Shown here piece after piece: positions 18,597 through 26,905 of a stretch of 64,000 nt of DNA; the first letter of the stretch is position 1; each line of letters starts with the position of its first letter. Both the position numbers and the translations under genes were made by a program. A model generated the notes under the pieces. It worked only from the letters and a program-made list of their open reading frames with translations, had not been told where the DNA came from and made no database searches. The stretch is from Caproicibacterium amylolyticum (lineage in GTDB: Bacteria; Bacillota; Clostridia; Oscillospirales; Acutalibacteraceae): positions 682,001 to 746,000 of the forward strand of contig NZ_CP060696.1 in NCBI RefSeq assembly GCF_014467055.1, read 5' to 3'.

Positions 18597-19467
18597 GCCT
18601 GGCTGCTGGATTAACTGCATTGCACCAAACGATGATGAAATTTCAAGCCTGATTGAAAACTTTGGTGTGGAGCCGGATTTTTTCCGTGCTGCATTGGATG
18701 AAGAGGAAAGTCCGCGTATTGACCAGGAGGACAACAGTACCCTTGTCATTGTGGATATCCCGATTGTGGAAAAACAAGAGGATGGAAAACTCTTTTATTC
18801 CACACGGCCGCTCGGCATTATCCTCGCAGAGAAAAATGTGATTACAGTCAGTCTGCAGGAAAATCCGGTGCTGGACGAATTTGCGGACAGCGCTGTACGA
18901 AATGTGCAGACAAATCTGAAAACGCGGTTTGTGCTGCAGCTGATGCTGCGTATTGCTTCCCGCTTTCTGATGTACCTGAAGCAGATTGACCGCATGAGCG
19001 ATGCAGTTGAGCAGGAACTGCGCAAATCCATGAAGAACAACGAGCTGATTCAGCTGCTCGATATTGAAAAATCTCTGGTGTACTTTTCTTCTTCATTGAA
19101 ACAGAATGAAATTACACTGGAAAAAATTATGCGCGGTCGTGCAATCAAACTTTATGATGAAGATCAGGATTTGCTTGAGGACGTGCTGATTGAAGTCAAG
19201 CAGGCAATCGATATGTCCAGCATTTACTTGAACATCCTTTCCGGCACTATGGATGCTTTTGCTTCCGTTATCAGCAACAACCTGAATATCGTCATGAAGG
19301 TTTTGGCTTCCATTACGCTGATTATTTCTATTCCGACGGTGATTTCCAGCTTCTACGGAATGAATGTCGGCAAATTGCCAATGCCGTACTTTTGGTTCCC
19401 ACTGACACTTTCCGGTATCTGCATGATTGTCGCGGCATTTATTTTGAAAAAGAAAAAAATGATGTGA
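18541..19467 (+). CDS. corA: CorA-family Mg2+/Co2+ channel
   Basis: Pentameric inner-membrane divalent cation channel. 308 residues: cytoplasmic alpha/beta domain and long stalk helix (about 1-245), then two membrane helices at the C-terminus. The pore signature GMN is at 273-275 (YGMNVGKLP), followed by a basic KKKKMM end. ATG 18541 has AGGAG (18527-18531) 9 bases upstream; the ATG at 18532 overlaps this site. Preceded by a leader ORF on the same transcript. fumB-like gene follows after 18 bases, probably co-transcribed. Mg2+ or Co2+ preference cannot be read from sequence. Confidence 0.92.
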   Translation: MLSYYKTAGGRMQELSASEPGCWINCIAPNDDEISSLIENFGVEPDFFRAALDEEESPRIDQEDNSTLVIVDIPIVEKQEDGKLFYSTRPLGIILAEKNVITVSLQENPVLDEFADSAVRNVQTNLKTRFVLQLMLRIASRFLMYLKQIDRMSDAVEQELRKSMKNNELIQLLDIEKSLVYFSSSLKQNEITLEKIMRGRAIKLYDEDQDLLEDVLIEVKQAIDMSSIYLNILSGTMDAFASVISNNLNIVMKVLASITLIISIPTVISSFYGMNVGKLPMPYFWFPLTLSGICMIVAAFILKKKKMM

Positions 19468-19485
19468 TTTTACGGGGGTGTTCCC

Positions 19486-20013
19486 TTGGAGAAGAAGAAA
19501 ATTGACGCGCAGAAAATCGCAGAGCAGGCTCCGCTTCTCTCGGCAGGCGACCAGGTACTGCTCAGCGGTGTTATTTACACTGCACGCGACCAGGCACACA
19601 AGCGCATCAAAGCGCTGATGGAGCAGGGAAAACCGCTGCCATTTGCGTTAGAAGGTGCAAGCATCTATTATGCGGGGCCGACACCGACTCCGCCGAACCT
19701 GCCGATTGGTGCCTGCGGGCCGACGACTTCCAGCAGGATGGACCCGTATGCACCAGCACTTTTGGATGCCGGGTTGAAATGCATGATTGGCAAGGGTGGC
19801 CGCAGCGAGGCTGTCTGCGAGGCAGTCTGCCGCAACAAGGCAGTGTATCTTTGTGCAATCGGCGGCGCCGGTGCACTGGCTGCACAGAGCGTGCGCAGCT
19901 TGGAGGTTATTGCATTTGAAGATCTGGGCTGCGAGTCTGTAAAACGGCTTACAGTGGAAAATTTTCCGCTCATTGTTGCCATTGATTGTCACGGCGGCAA
20001 TTTGTTTCATTAA
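19486..20013 (+). CDS. Class I fumarate hydratase, beta subunit
   Basis: Swivelling C-terminal domain partner of the Fe-S fumarase (or tartrate dehydratase). 175 residues, full length for a separate beta subunit. Typical stretches: LSGVIYTARDQAHKRI, PTPTPPNLPIGACGPTTSSRMDPYAPALLDAGLKCMIGKGG and FPLIVAIDCHGGNLF at the end. The start is TTG 19486, with GGGGGTG 7 bases upstream. It sits 18 bases after corA on the same strand; the alpha subunit is at 62-901, 18.6 kb away. Both parts look intact, so they presumably still assemble. Confidence 0.93.
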   Translation: MEKKKIDAQKIAEQAPLLSAGDQVLLSGVIYTARDQAHKRIKALMEQGKPLPFALEGASIYYAGPTPTPPNLPIGACGPTTSSRMDPYAPALLDAGLKCMIGKGGRSEAVCEAVCRNKAVYLCAIGGAGALAAQSVRSLEVIAFEDLGCESVKRLTVENFPLIVAIDCHGGNLFH

Positions 20014-20048
20014 ACTAATAACATTGATCACCTGTGGATTTTTAGTAC

Positions 20049-20126
20049 TTGCTATTTTTACATAACCGTGCTATACTTCCGTTGTGGTCTGCAAATGATT
20101 ACCTCTCCGTTGGGAGAGGTTTTTTT
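20049..20126 (+). promoter_or_regulatory. Promoter followed at once by an intrinsic terminator
   Basis: TTGCTA (20049-20054), 17 bases, TATACT (20072-20077) gives a start near 20084. A perfect CCTCTCC/GGAGAGG hairpin (20102-20108, 20113-20119) with seven T follows only about 18 bases later. The hairpin may end the corA-fumarase transcript and also attenuate the CDF gene, or yield a tiny RNA of about 42 nt. Confidence 0.65.
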
Positions 20127-20168
20127 GTATGACTTTATGTTAGCATAGGGAAATTGCAGGAGGCTTTT

Positions 20169-21365
20169 ATGACAGAATTTTTAGTCCGCCGATTTGTGCG
20201 GGAATATCAGGACACAGAAAATCCGAAAGTGCGTGCGGCTTACGGCCGCTTTTCCGGAACAGTGGGAATTGTAACAAATGTGCTGCTTGCCGCGTTTAAG
20301 TTTTTGGCAGGAACACTTTCAGGCAGCTTGGCAGTTACTGCAGACGCAGTGAACAACTTGTCGGATTCCGCTTCCAGCATCGTGACGCTGGTGGGATTTA
20401 AACTGGCGGAGAAACCGGCAGATGAAGAGCATCCGTTTGGGCATGAGCGGATTGAATACCTGAGCGGACTGATTGTATCCTTTGTGATTTTGGTGGTTGG
20501 TTTGCAGCTGGTGCAGGAGGCTGTTAGCAAAATTATGGAGCCGACAGCACCGGAAATCAATGCAGTGACGATTATTGTGTTGATTCTTTCCATCCTGGCA
20601 AAGCTTTGGCAGTCACTGTTTTACCGGAATATCGGCAGACGCATTGAATCCGGTACGCTGTTTGCTACTGCAGCAGACAGCAGGAACGATGTAATTGCAA
20701 CGTCTGTCATTTTGTTGGGTATGATTATTACAACGACCACTGGCTTCAATCTGGATGGTTTCATGGGCCTTGCAGTGGCAATACTGATTATCGTAACCGG
20801 CATCAAACTCATTAAAGAAACCAGCGACCCTTTGCTGGGGCAGGCGCCCGATAAAGAAATGGTAGATAAAATTTATGATGCGGTCAAAGCGCATGACGGG
20901 ATTTTAGGTGCACACGACCTGACAGTGCACAATTATGGGCCGGACCGCTGGTTCGCTTCCGTTCACTGTGAGGTGGATGCACACCAAGATGTGCTGGTAA
21001 GCCACGACCTGATTGATAACATTGAGCGCACGGTTGGCCCGCAGCTTGGTATTCAGCTAGTCATTCATATGGATCCGGTCATTACGGATGATCCCAAAAC
21101 GAATGAGTTAAACCGGCAGGTAAATGATATGGTACGGGCGGTGGAGCCGAGGGCAACGGTGCATGACTTCCGCGTGGTTTGGGGGCCGACGCACAGCAAC
21201 CTGATTTTTGATGTATGTGTGCCGTTTTCCTGTAAGCTGACGAATGAGGAGCTTAACTCCCGCATCAAGATGGGGGTAAAGGCGCTCGGAGAAAACTATT
21301 ATTCAGTGGTTACAGTTGACCGTGACTACGTGTCAGAGGATTTTGCAGGCACACAGAATCAATAA
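20169..21365 (+). CDS. Cation diffusion facilitator transporter
   Basis: Proton-coupled exporter of divalent metal (Zn, Mn, Fe or Co) in the CDF family. 398 residues: six membrane helices (about 15-225) and a cytoplasmic ferredoxin-like domain (about 230-310). Metal-site motifs are in helix 2 (TADAVNNLSDSASS) and helix 5 (ADSRNDVIATSVIL), with FGHERIEYLSGLIVS between them. The DxxxN/D types suggest a Mn or Fe rather than a classic Zn (HxxxD) site, but this is inference. A further C-terminal extension (about 310-398) contains a second domain-like segment. ATG 20169 follows GCAGGAGG. Confidence 0.9.
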   Translation: MTEFLVRRFVREYQDTENPKVRAAYGRFSGTVGIVTNVLLAAFKFLAGTLSGSLAVTADAVNNLSDSASSIVTLVGFKLAEKPADEEHPFGHERIEYLSGLIVSFVILVVGLQLVQEAVSKIMEPTAPEINAVTIIVLILSILAKLWQSLFYRNIGRRIESGTLFATAADSRNDVIATSVILLGMIITTTTGFNLDGFMGLAVAILIIVTGIKLIKETSDPLLGQAPDKEMVDKIYDAVKAHDGILGAHDLTVHNYGPDRWFASVHCEVDAHQDVLVSHDLIDNIERTVGPQLGIQLVIHMDPVITDDPKTNELNRQVNDMVRAVEPRATVHDFRVVWGPTHSNLIFDVCVPFSCKLTNEELNSRIKMGVKALGENYYSVVTVDRDYVSEDFAGTQNQ

Positions 21366-21409
21366 AATTTCTTTTGTGTACAGGGATAAAGTTCGGTGAA
21401 TATACACAA

Positions 21410-21439
21410 TTACGAAGAGCAAGTCGTTTTTGGTATAAT
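21410..21439 (+). promoter_or_regulatory. Promoter of the DUF2798 gene
   Basis: TTACGA (21410-21415), 18 bases, TATAAT (21434-21439). The -35 is poor and the -10 perfect. Start near 21446, just before a 17-bp hairpin. Confidence 0.55.
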
Positions 21440-21448
21440 AAAATATAC

Positions 21449-21500
21449 AGCGTGCAGCGAAAAACGTAAGTCCAGTTGTTTTTCACTGCGCGCTATTTTT
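21449..21500 (+). promoter_or_regulatory. Leader hairpin with T-run (attenuator-like)
   Basis: Arms 21449-21465 and 21478-21494 pair at 15 of 17 positions around a 12-base loop, then ATTTTT. The structure lies at the very 5' end of the DUF2798 mRNA and looks like an intrinsic terminator in the leader. No known riboswitch or T-box motif seen. Confidence 0.65.
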
Positions 21501-21524
21501 AACGAATTCTTTGGAGGGAAAGAA

Positions 21525-22031
21525 ATGCCAAAAACGAAATTTCAGGACGCCGTGTTCTCTGTGATGATGGTCTGCGTGATGGTCTACGCAATGGAAGTCT
21601 ACAATATTGCACTGACGAATGGAGGTATGACAAATGCAGCCTTCCTGCAGGCGCTGAAAGATTTGCCGATGATGGCAGTTATAGCACTGGTACTGGAAAA
21701 ATTGATTGCGGGTCGTTTTGCGCTAAAGCTTGCGGCTAAGCTTTTTACGCCCGGCGAGGGAAAACCAATTTTTTTCATACTGGCAATGGGTGCCTTTACC
21801 GTATGCATGATGTGTCCGATGATGAGCTGTGTGGCAACTCTGCTGTACAAACACGCAGGCAGCCAGTTTGTGGCTGCTTGGGTGCAAACGGCGGCAACGA
21901 ACTTTCTAATGGCGCTGTGCTGGCAAATCTTTTTTGCCGGCCCGCTGGTGCGCTTTCTGTTTCGGCATCTGTTCCGCAAACAGATGGAAACGGACGGTAC
22001 AGCAGTGGATGGGCAGCAGGCAGCTGCGTAA
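21525..22031 (+). CDS. DUF2798-type four-helix membrane protein
   Basis: 168 residues, almost all in four predicted membrane helices arranged as two similar hairpins, the layout of DUF2798 proteins. Conserved-looking features: FSVMMVCVMVYAMEVYN in helix 1, LEKLIAGRFALKLA after helix 2, and a Met/Cys-rich helix 3 (FTVCMMCPMMSCVATLL). Function of the family is unknown. ATG 21525 has TTGGAGGG 6 bases upstream; a longer frame from 21396 would start before the promoter. Probably single-gene, controlled by the leader hairpin. Confidence 0.75.
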   Translation: MPKTKFQDAVFSVMMVCVMVYAMEVYNIALTNGGMTNAAFLQALKDLPMMAVIALVLEKLIAGRFALKLAAKLFTPGEGKPIFFILAMGAFTVCMMCPMMSCVATLLYKHAGSQFVAAWVQTAATNFLMALCWQIFFAGPLVRFLFRHLFRKQMETDGTAVDGQQAAA

Positions 22032-22100
22032 ACCAGAAGCTTGGCAGATTTGCCGAGCTTTTTTCTTTTTACGCGACTTTTAATATTCACAATTTGTTTA

Positions 22101-22160
22101 TTGCATTTTTTGCGCGAATGCGTTACAATGCTTTTAGCACTTGAAACGATAGAGTGCTAA
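22101..22160 (+). promoter_or_regulatory. htpG promoter with CIRCE (HrcA operator)
   Basis: TTGCAT (22101-22106), 17 bases, TACAAT (22124-22129). CIRCE at 22134-22160 reads TTAGCACTT-N9-GAGTGCTAA, 17 of 18 consensus positions, placed over the start site exactly as at groESL. HrcA control of htpG is therefore likely. Confidence 0.9.
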
Positions 22161-22187
22161 ATTTCAAAATTAGAGGCGGTTGTTGCA

Positions 22188-24095
22188 ATGAAACAGTTCC
22201 AGGCAGAGTCAAAACGTCTTTTGGACTTAATGATTAATTCTATCTACACGCATAAGGAAATTTTTATGCGCGAGCTGATTAGCAACGCAAGCGATGCAAT
22301 CGACAAATTGTACTACAAGTCTTTGCAGGAGGACGACACCGGCCTTTCCCGCGACGATTTTGCGATTCAGCTGACACTGGACAAAGAAAACCGTAAGATT
22401 GTGATTGAAGATAACGGCTGCGGCATGACTAAGGAGGAACTGGAAAAGAATCTGGGTACGATTGCAAAGTCCGGTTCCCTCAGCTTTAAGCAGGAAAATG
22501 AGAAAAAAGAAAATATCGATATTATCGGTCAGTTCGGCGTGGGCTTTTACGCAGCGTTCATGGTTGCAAAGCATGTGACTGTGGAAAGCAAAGCTTACGG
22601 CAGCGATGAGGCGTGGTGCTGGCAGAGCAGCGGTGCAGAGGGCTACACCGTTGATACCTGCGAAAAGGACAGCCACGGCACTAAAATCACGCTGGAAGTC
22701 AAGGACAATACCAATGACGATAATTATGATACCTACCTTGACCAGTACACCATTCAGAACTTGGTGAAAAAGTACAGCGACTATATCCGCTATCCTATCC
22801 GGATGGAAATGCACAAGAGCCGCCAGAAGCCGAAGCCGGAAAATGCTCCGGAGGATTACAAGCCGGAGTACGAGGATTACACCGAAAATGAAACACTCAA
22901 CTCCATGGTTCCGCTCTGGCGCAAAAATAAGAACGAAATCAAAGAGGACGAGTACAACGATTTCTATAAGAGCAAATTTGGTGACTATGAGAACCCGCTG
23001 AAAGTGATTCACAGTTCTACCGAGGGTGTTTCCACTTACAATGCACTGCTCTTTATTCCGTCCCACGCAAGTTATGACTACTACACGAAGGACTTCGAAA
23101 AGGGCCTGCAGCTGTACAGCAACGGTGTGCTGATTATGGACAAGTGTGCGGATTTGCTGCCGGATTACTTCAGCTTTGTGCGCGGCCTTGTGGACAGCCA
23201 GGATTTGAACCTGAACATTTCTCGTGAAATGCTGCAGCATGACCGCCAACTGCACATCATTGCCGGCCGGCTTGAAAAGAAAATTAAGTCCGAGCTGGAA
23301 AGCATGCTGAAGAATGACCGTGAAAAGTACGAGCAGTTCTTTAAGGCATTCGGCCTGCAGCTGAAGTATGGTGTTTACAGCGACTTTGGTCAGCATAAGG
23401 ATTTGCTGCAGGATCTGCTGCTGTTCCATTCCAGCAAAGAAAAGAAGCTGGTCACACTCAAAGAATATGTGGAGGGTATGAAAGAGGAGCAGAAGTTCAT
23501 CTACTATGCAGCCGGCGAATCTGTTTCCAAGATTGATATGCTGCCGCAGACAGAAGCTTTGAAGGACAAGGGCTACGAAATCCTGTATTTGACAGACAAT
23601 GTAGACGAGTTTGCTCTGCGGATTATGCACAGCTACAGTGAAAAGGAATTCAAGTCTGTTTCGGATGACGACCTTGGTTTGGAAACCGAGGAGGAAAAGG
23701 AAGCCGCAAAGAAAAAAGTTGAGGAAAACAAAGATATGCTCAACTTCATGAAGGATTCTTTGAACGGACAGGTCAAGCAGGTTATCCTTTCCACAAAGCT
23801 CAAGAGCCACCCGGTCTGCCTTTCCACGGACGGTGCACTGTCCATTGAAATGGAAAAAGTTCTTAACGCGATGCCAAACGGCAATGAAGAACAGGTAAAG
23901 GCGCAGCGTGTGCTGGAAATCAATGCAAACCACCCGATTTTCCAGAAGCTGACGGCACTTTATAAGTTGGATCAGGAGAAACTCAAGCAGTACACAAACC
24001 TGCTGTATACACAGGCGCTGTTGATTGAGGGCGTTTCCATTGATGATCCGGTTGCGTTCAGCAATCAGATTTGCAAACTGATGGTGGAAGATTAA
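22188..24095 (+). CDS. htpG: Molecular chaperone HtpG (Hsp90)
   Basis: Dimeric ATP-dependent chaperone of the cytoplasm. 635 residues. The GHKL ATPase domain (about 1-215) has [32 protein letters not shown] and [13 protein letters not shown]. The middle domain (about 225-500) contains [41 protein letters not shown], and the C-terminal dimer domain follows. ATG 22188, with GAGGCGG upstream. Transcribed alone from a CIRCE-bearing promoter and closed by the hairpin at 24143-24187. Confidence 0.97.
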   Translation: MKQFQAESKRLLDLMINSIYTHKEIFMRELISNASDAIDKLYYKSLQEDDTGLSRDDFAIQLTLDKENRKIVIEDNGCGMTKEELEKNLGTIAKSGSLSFKQENEKKENIDIIGQFGVGFYAAFMVAKHVTVESKAYGSDEAWCWQSSGAEGYTVDTCEKDSHGTKITLEVKDNTNDDNYDTYLDQYTIQNLVKKYSDYIRYPIRMEMHKSRQKPKPENAPEDYKPEYEDYTENETLNSMVPLWRKNKNEIKEDEYNDFYKSKFGDYENPLKVIHSSTEGVSTYNALLFIPSHASYDYYTKDFEKGLQLYSNGVLIMDKCADLLPDYFSFVRGLVDSQDLNLNISREMLQHDRQLHIIAGRLEKKIKSELESMLKNDREKYEQFFKAFGLQLKYGVYSDFGQHKDLLQDLLLFHSSKEKKLVTLKEYVEGMKEEQKFIYYAAGESVSKIDMLPQTEALKDKGYEILYLTDNVDEFALRIMHSYSEKEFKSVSDDDLGLETEEEKEAAKKKVEENKDMLNFMKDSLNGQVKQVILSTKLKSHPVCLSTDGALSIEMEKVLNAMPNGNEEQVKAQRVLEINANHPIFQKLTALYKLDQEKLKQYTNLLYTQALLIEGVSIDDPVAFSNQICKLMVED

Positions 24096-24142
24096 AAGCT
24101 GCTGATACGAAAAAGCCATCGAAAGCGTTGCCATACAATCAT

Positions 24143-24187
24143 AAAGCACCTCTTTACAAGCATCCATTCGTAAAGAGGTGCTTTTTT
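24143..24187 (+). terminator. Terminator of htpG
   Basis: Perfect 15-bp stem AAAGCACCTCTTTAC/GTAAAGAGGTGCTTT (24143-24157, 24170-24184), 12-base loop, then T-run. Confidence 0.92.
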
Positions 24188-24255
24188 GATTTGTGTTGTT
24201 CGTATTGAAACCACAGGGCTTAGATTTGGAAATTATTTCAAAGCACATATTTTGG

Positions 24256-24284
24256 TAGACATTTCCACGGTACTGCCTTATAAT
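24256..24284 (+). promoter_or_regulatory. Promoter of the secreted Ig-like protein gene
   Basis: TAGACA (24256-24261), 17 bases, TATAAT (24279-24284). ATG is 67 bases downstream. Confidence 0.65.
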
Positions 24285-24350
24285 AAAATCAAAATACTGT
24301 GAAAAGTATGAAAGACTGTAGCTTTCGAAATTGGAAAGGGGCGAGAAATT

Positions 24351-25121
24351 ATGAAAAGCGTAAAACGACTATTGTGTGCACTCTTGGGGCTTAGCATGGC
24401 GGTAGGTGTCTGCGTAGTGCCGACCACAGCGGCCAGCCCGCAGCTTTATTCAGACACGACTTATGATATGCAGCGGGCAGTTGGGGAAAAATACTGCTTT
24501 TATGTACGTACCAACAGCGGGGAACCGCTTGCTTACACGGTCGGCAACGGCAAAGTGCTGCAGACTAAGCAGGAGTTCAGCACATTTGGCAAGCAGGTCG
24601 AAACGCTGGACGGCGCGGAATCACAGGAATTCTGGCTTTCCTTTACTTGCGTTGGGGAGGGCGAAACCGGTGTTTATGTGACACAGAGCGGAAACACGAC
24701 CTGCCTGTTTAAAGTCAAAGTCAGCAATCAGACTATTTCCATGAAGCAGGCGGTAGGGACAAACGCGTCAAAGTACAAAAAGCTGCGGGTGCAGTACATG
24801 GACAACTACAAAATTGTAACAGACCGTCAGGAGATTGCAAAGCTGCTCAAGGAAATTGCACCGATTCGGCTGGAAAAAAAGCCGGACAGTACACCGCCAA
24901 CCGGCGGATGGACTTATGCGATTGATTTTTATCCGACAAGCGGCAGCGGAAGTTATCATTTTATAGACGGCGGCGGTTCTTTCAGCAAAAAGGACGGCTG
25001 CACACTGGACGCACCCGTTGGGCGGTACTGGATTGCAGACAGAACATCCTACGTAACTTGGCACAAAACAATGGATGACTTTTACAAAAACGCGCCAGGT
25101 GCAATCAGTAAAGTGCAGTAA
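24351..25121 (+). CDS. Secreted protein with one Ig-like module, unknown function
   Basis: 256 residues. Signal peptide: MKSVKRLLCALLGLSMAVGVCVVPTTAASPQ, cut probably after TTAA or TAAS (about 27-28). Residues about 33-125 resemble one of the Ig-like repeats of the L,D-transpeptidase at 41768: DTTYDM, GEKYCFYVRTN, a middle PLAY-V strand, then FWLSFTCVGEGETGVYVTQSG. The rest (about 130-256) has an alpha-beta segment (DRQEIAKLLKEIAPI) and a Gly/Ser-rich strand-forming end (GWTYAIDFYPTSGSGSYHFIDGGGS). AAAGGGGCGAG precedes ATG 24351. Likely acts at the cell surface. Confidence 0.7.
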   Translation: MKSVKRLLCALLGLSMAVGVCVVPTTAASPQLYSDTTYDMQRAVGEKYCFYVRTNSGEPLAYTVGNGKVLQTKQEFSTFGKQVETLDGAESQEFWLSFTCVGEGETGVYVTQSGNTTCLFKVKVSNQTISMKQAVGTNASKYKKLRVQYMDNYKIVTDRQEIAKLLKEIAPIRLEKKPDSTPPTGGWTYAIDFYPTSGSGSYHFIDGGGSFSKKDGCTLDAPVGRYWIADRTSYVTWHKTMDDFYKNAPGAISKVQ

Positions 25122-25218
25122 GCGGCAGAGATGCGGCAATTTTTTCATTCTTTCTCTGTCTTTCAGCGATGTAATGTGGTATACTGTGAAAAAGAATCTC
25201 ATGGATGGAGGGAACAAG

Positions 25219-25593
25219 ATGAATCAAGTGATTTCTGCGAAAAACGCACCGGAAGCTCTGGGGCCTTACTCTCATGCAATCCTTGCCGGCAATACGCTGT
25301 ACCTTTCCGGTCAGCTGGGACTTGACCCCAAAAGCGGCACTCTGCCGCAGGGCGTGGATGCGCAGGCAAAGCAGTCTTTGGAAAATATCGGCGCAGTGCT
25401 CTCTGCTGCAGGCATGACTTATGCCAACGTTGTGAAAACTACAATTTTTCTGGCGGATATGGGCGACTTTGCGGCAATTAACGCCATATATGCTGGCTAC
25501 TTTAAGGGAAACTGCCCCGCACGCTCCTGCGTGCAGGCAGCAGCTCTGCCAAAGGGCGCTCTGTTTGAAATGGAAGCGATTGCAGTCAAGTAA
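25219..25593 (+). CDS. ridA: RidA-family enamine/imine deaminase
   Basis: Hydrolyses reactive 2-aminoacrylate and similar imines formed by PLP enzymes. 124 residues, full length, trimeric chorismate-mutase-like fold. Typical segments: APEALGPYSHAI, LYLSGQLGLDP, NIGAVLSAAGMTYANVVKTTIFLADMGDFAAIN, and the end PARSCVQAAALPKGALFEMEAIAV, with the active-site arginine in PARSCVQ. GGAGGG lies 9 bases before ATG 25219. Stands alone with its own terminator. Confidence 0.95.
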   Translation: MNQVISAKNAPEALGPYSHAILAGNTLYLSGQLGLDPKSGTLPQGVDAQAKQSLENIGAVLSAAGMTYANVVKTTIFLADMGDFAAINAIYAGYFKGNCPARSCVQAAALPKGALFEMEAIAVK

Positions 25594-25606
25594 GACTGTA
25601 AATTGG

Positions 25607-25650
25607 AAAGCTGTGACGATGTGCCGCGTGGCATGCGTCGCAGCTTTTTT
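25607..25650 (+). terminator. Terminator of ridA
   Basis: AAGCTGTGACG pairs with CGTCGCAGCTT (one mismatch) and an inner TGCC/GGCA pair, followed by T6. Confidence 0.8.
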
Positions 25651-25669
25651 GTTATCTGTGTGTAGGACT

Positions 25670-25697
25670 TTGCAAATACACCGCAAAATGATATACT
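25670..25697 (+). promoter_or_regulatory. Promoter of the class V aminotransferase-DUF3343 pair
   Basis: TTGCAA (25670-25675), 16 bases, TATACT (25692-25697). The GTG start is 45 bases further. Confidence 0.75.
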
Positions 25698-25741
25698 GTA
25701 CAGGTGTCAAGACAACATTTTCAGCAGCGGAAGGAGAAACA

Positions 25742-26893
25742 GTGGAAAACTTTTTGTATTTTGATTCTGCTGCCACTAGCTTTTACAAGCCGGACTGCGT
25801 GTCAGAAGCAGTTTTGCGGGCGATGCAGCACATGACATCCTGCGGCAGAGGTGCCCATGAACTTTCGCTGAATGCTTCCCGAACAGTGTACCATACTCGC
25901 CAACTGCTTGCGGAACTTTTTCACGCACAAGGACCGGAGCAGGTTGCGTTTGCTTATAACGCAACGGATGCGCTGAATACTGCCATTTGCGGTGTTGTGC
26001 ATCCTGATGACCGTGTGGTGACCACTGTGGCAGAGCACAATTCGGTTCTGCGTCCGCTGTACCGTCTGGAACAGGAATCCGGGGTCACGGTGGACTTTGT
26101 GCCTGCCGGGAAACACGGCGTCATTTCTGAGGAGGAAATTATCCGGCGGCTGGTGTCGGGCACGCGGGCATTGGTGTGCGCACATGCTTCCAACCTGACG
26201 GGAAATATGCTTTGCCTGGACAGGTTGGGTGCAGCTTGTCGGGAACGAGGCATTTTATTTGTGGTGGATGCTTCGCAGTCTGCAGGAATTTTGCCGATTG
26301 ATATGGAACGGCAGAAGATTGATATTTTGTGCTTTACCGGGCACAAAAGCCTGTTGGGGCCGCAGGGAACCGGAGGGCTGTGCGTGCGCAGTGGGGTGCA
26401 GGTGCGGCCGCTGCGTGTTGGCGGCAGCGGTGTGCAGAGTTTTTCCAAAACACATCCGGTGCAGATGCCGACCACGCTGGAAGCCGGCACACTGAACGTG
26501 CAGGGCATAGCCGGACTGGGTGCGGCGGTGCAGTGGATTCTGGAGCAGGGGCGCGAAAACCTGTGTGCGAAGGAAATGCAGCTGACCCGCTGCTTTTATG
26601 AAGGTGTTCGAAATTTACCGCGGGTTACAGTTTACGGTGATTTTTCGGCGGGACTGCGCGCGCCAATCGTTTCATTGAATTTTGCCGACTTGGATTCCGG
26701 TGAAGCGGCGGAGGGGCTGGAGGAACGGTTTGGGGTGCTGATCCGTGCGGGTGGGCACTGTGCACCGCGAATGCACGAAGCACTCGGTACACAGCAGCAG
26801 GGTGCTGTGCGGTTTAGCTTTTCTCACTTCAATACGGAAGAGCAGATTGACCGGGGAATTGAAGCAGTGCGCACATTGGCGGCAGAACTGTGA
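25742..26893 (+). CDS. Class V aminotransferase, cysteine desulfurase/selenocysteine lyase-like
   Basis: PLP enzyme expected to take S or Se from (seleno)cysteine. 383 residues. FDSAATSFYKPDCVSEAV opens the fold, FVVDASQSAG carries the PLP-binding Asp, FTGHKSLLGPQGTGG the Schiff-base Lys, and LIRAGGHCAPRMHEALGT the catalytic Cys loop. The pattern fits the subfamily of EF2568-type proteins found next to Se/S carrier proteins. Start is GTG 25742, with AAGGAGAAA upstream and the family N-terminus directly after it. The next gene, DUF3343, begins 12 bases later. A second, NifS-type desulfurase is at 44167. Confidence 0.9.
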   Translation: MENFLYFDSAATSFYKPDCVSEAVLRAMQHMTSCGRGAHELSLNASRTVYHTRQLLAELFHAQGPEQVAFAYNATDALNTAICGVVHPDDRVVTTVAEHNSVLRPLYRLEQESGVTVDFVPAGKHGVISEEEIIRRLVSGTRALVCAHASNLTGNMLCLDRLGAACRERGILFVVDASQSAGILPIDMERQKIDILCFTGHKSLLGPQGTGGLCVRSGVQVRPLRVGGSGVQSFSKTHPVQMPTTLEAGTLNVQGIAGLGAAVQWILEQGRENLCAKEMQLTRCFYEGVRNLPRVTVYGDFSAGLRAPIVSLNFADLDSGEAAEGLEERFGVLIRAGGHCAPRMHEALGTQQQGAVRFSFSHFNTEEQIDRGIEAVRTLAAEL

Positions 26894-26905
26894 GGAGGGT
26901 GAAAA

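Noticed and set aside
22227..24248. 673-codon open frame on the minus strand, antisense to htpG
   Set aside because: Overlaps the full length of a clear htpG gene, has no family motif and no ribosome site; long antisense frames here follow from the codon choice of the real gene.
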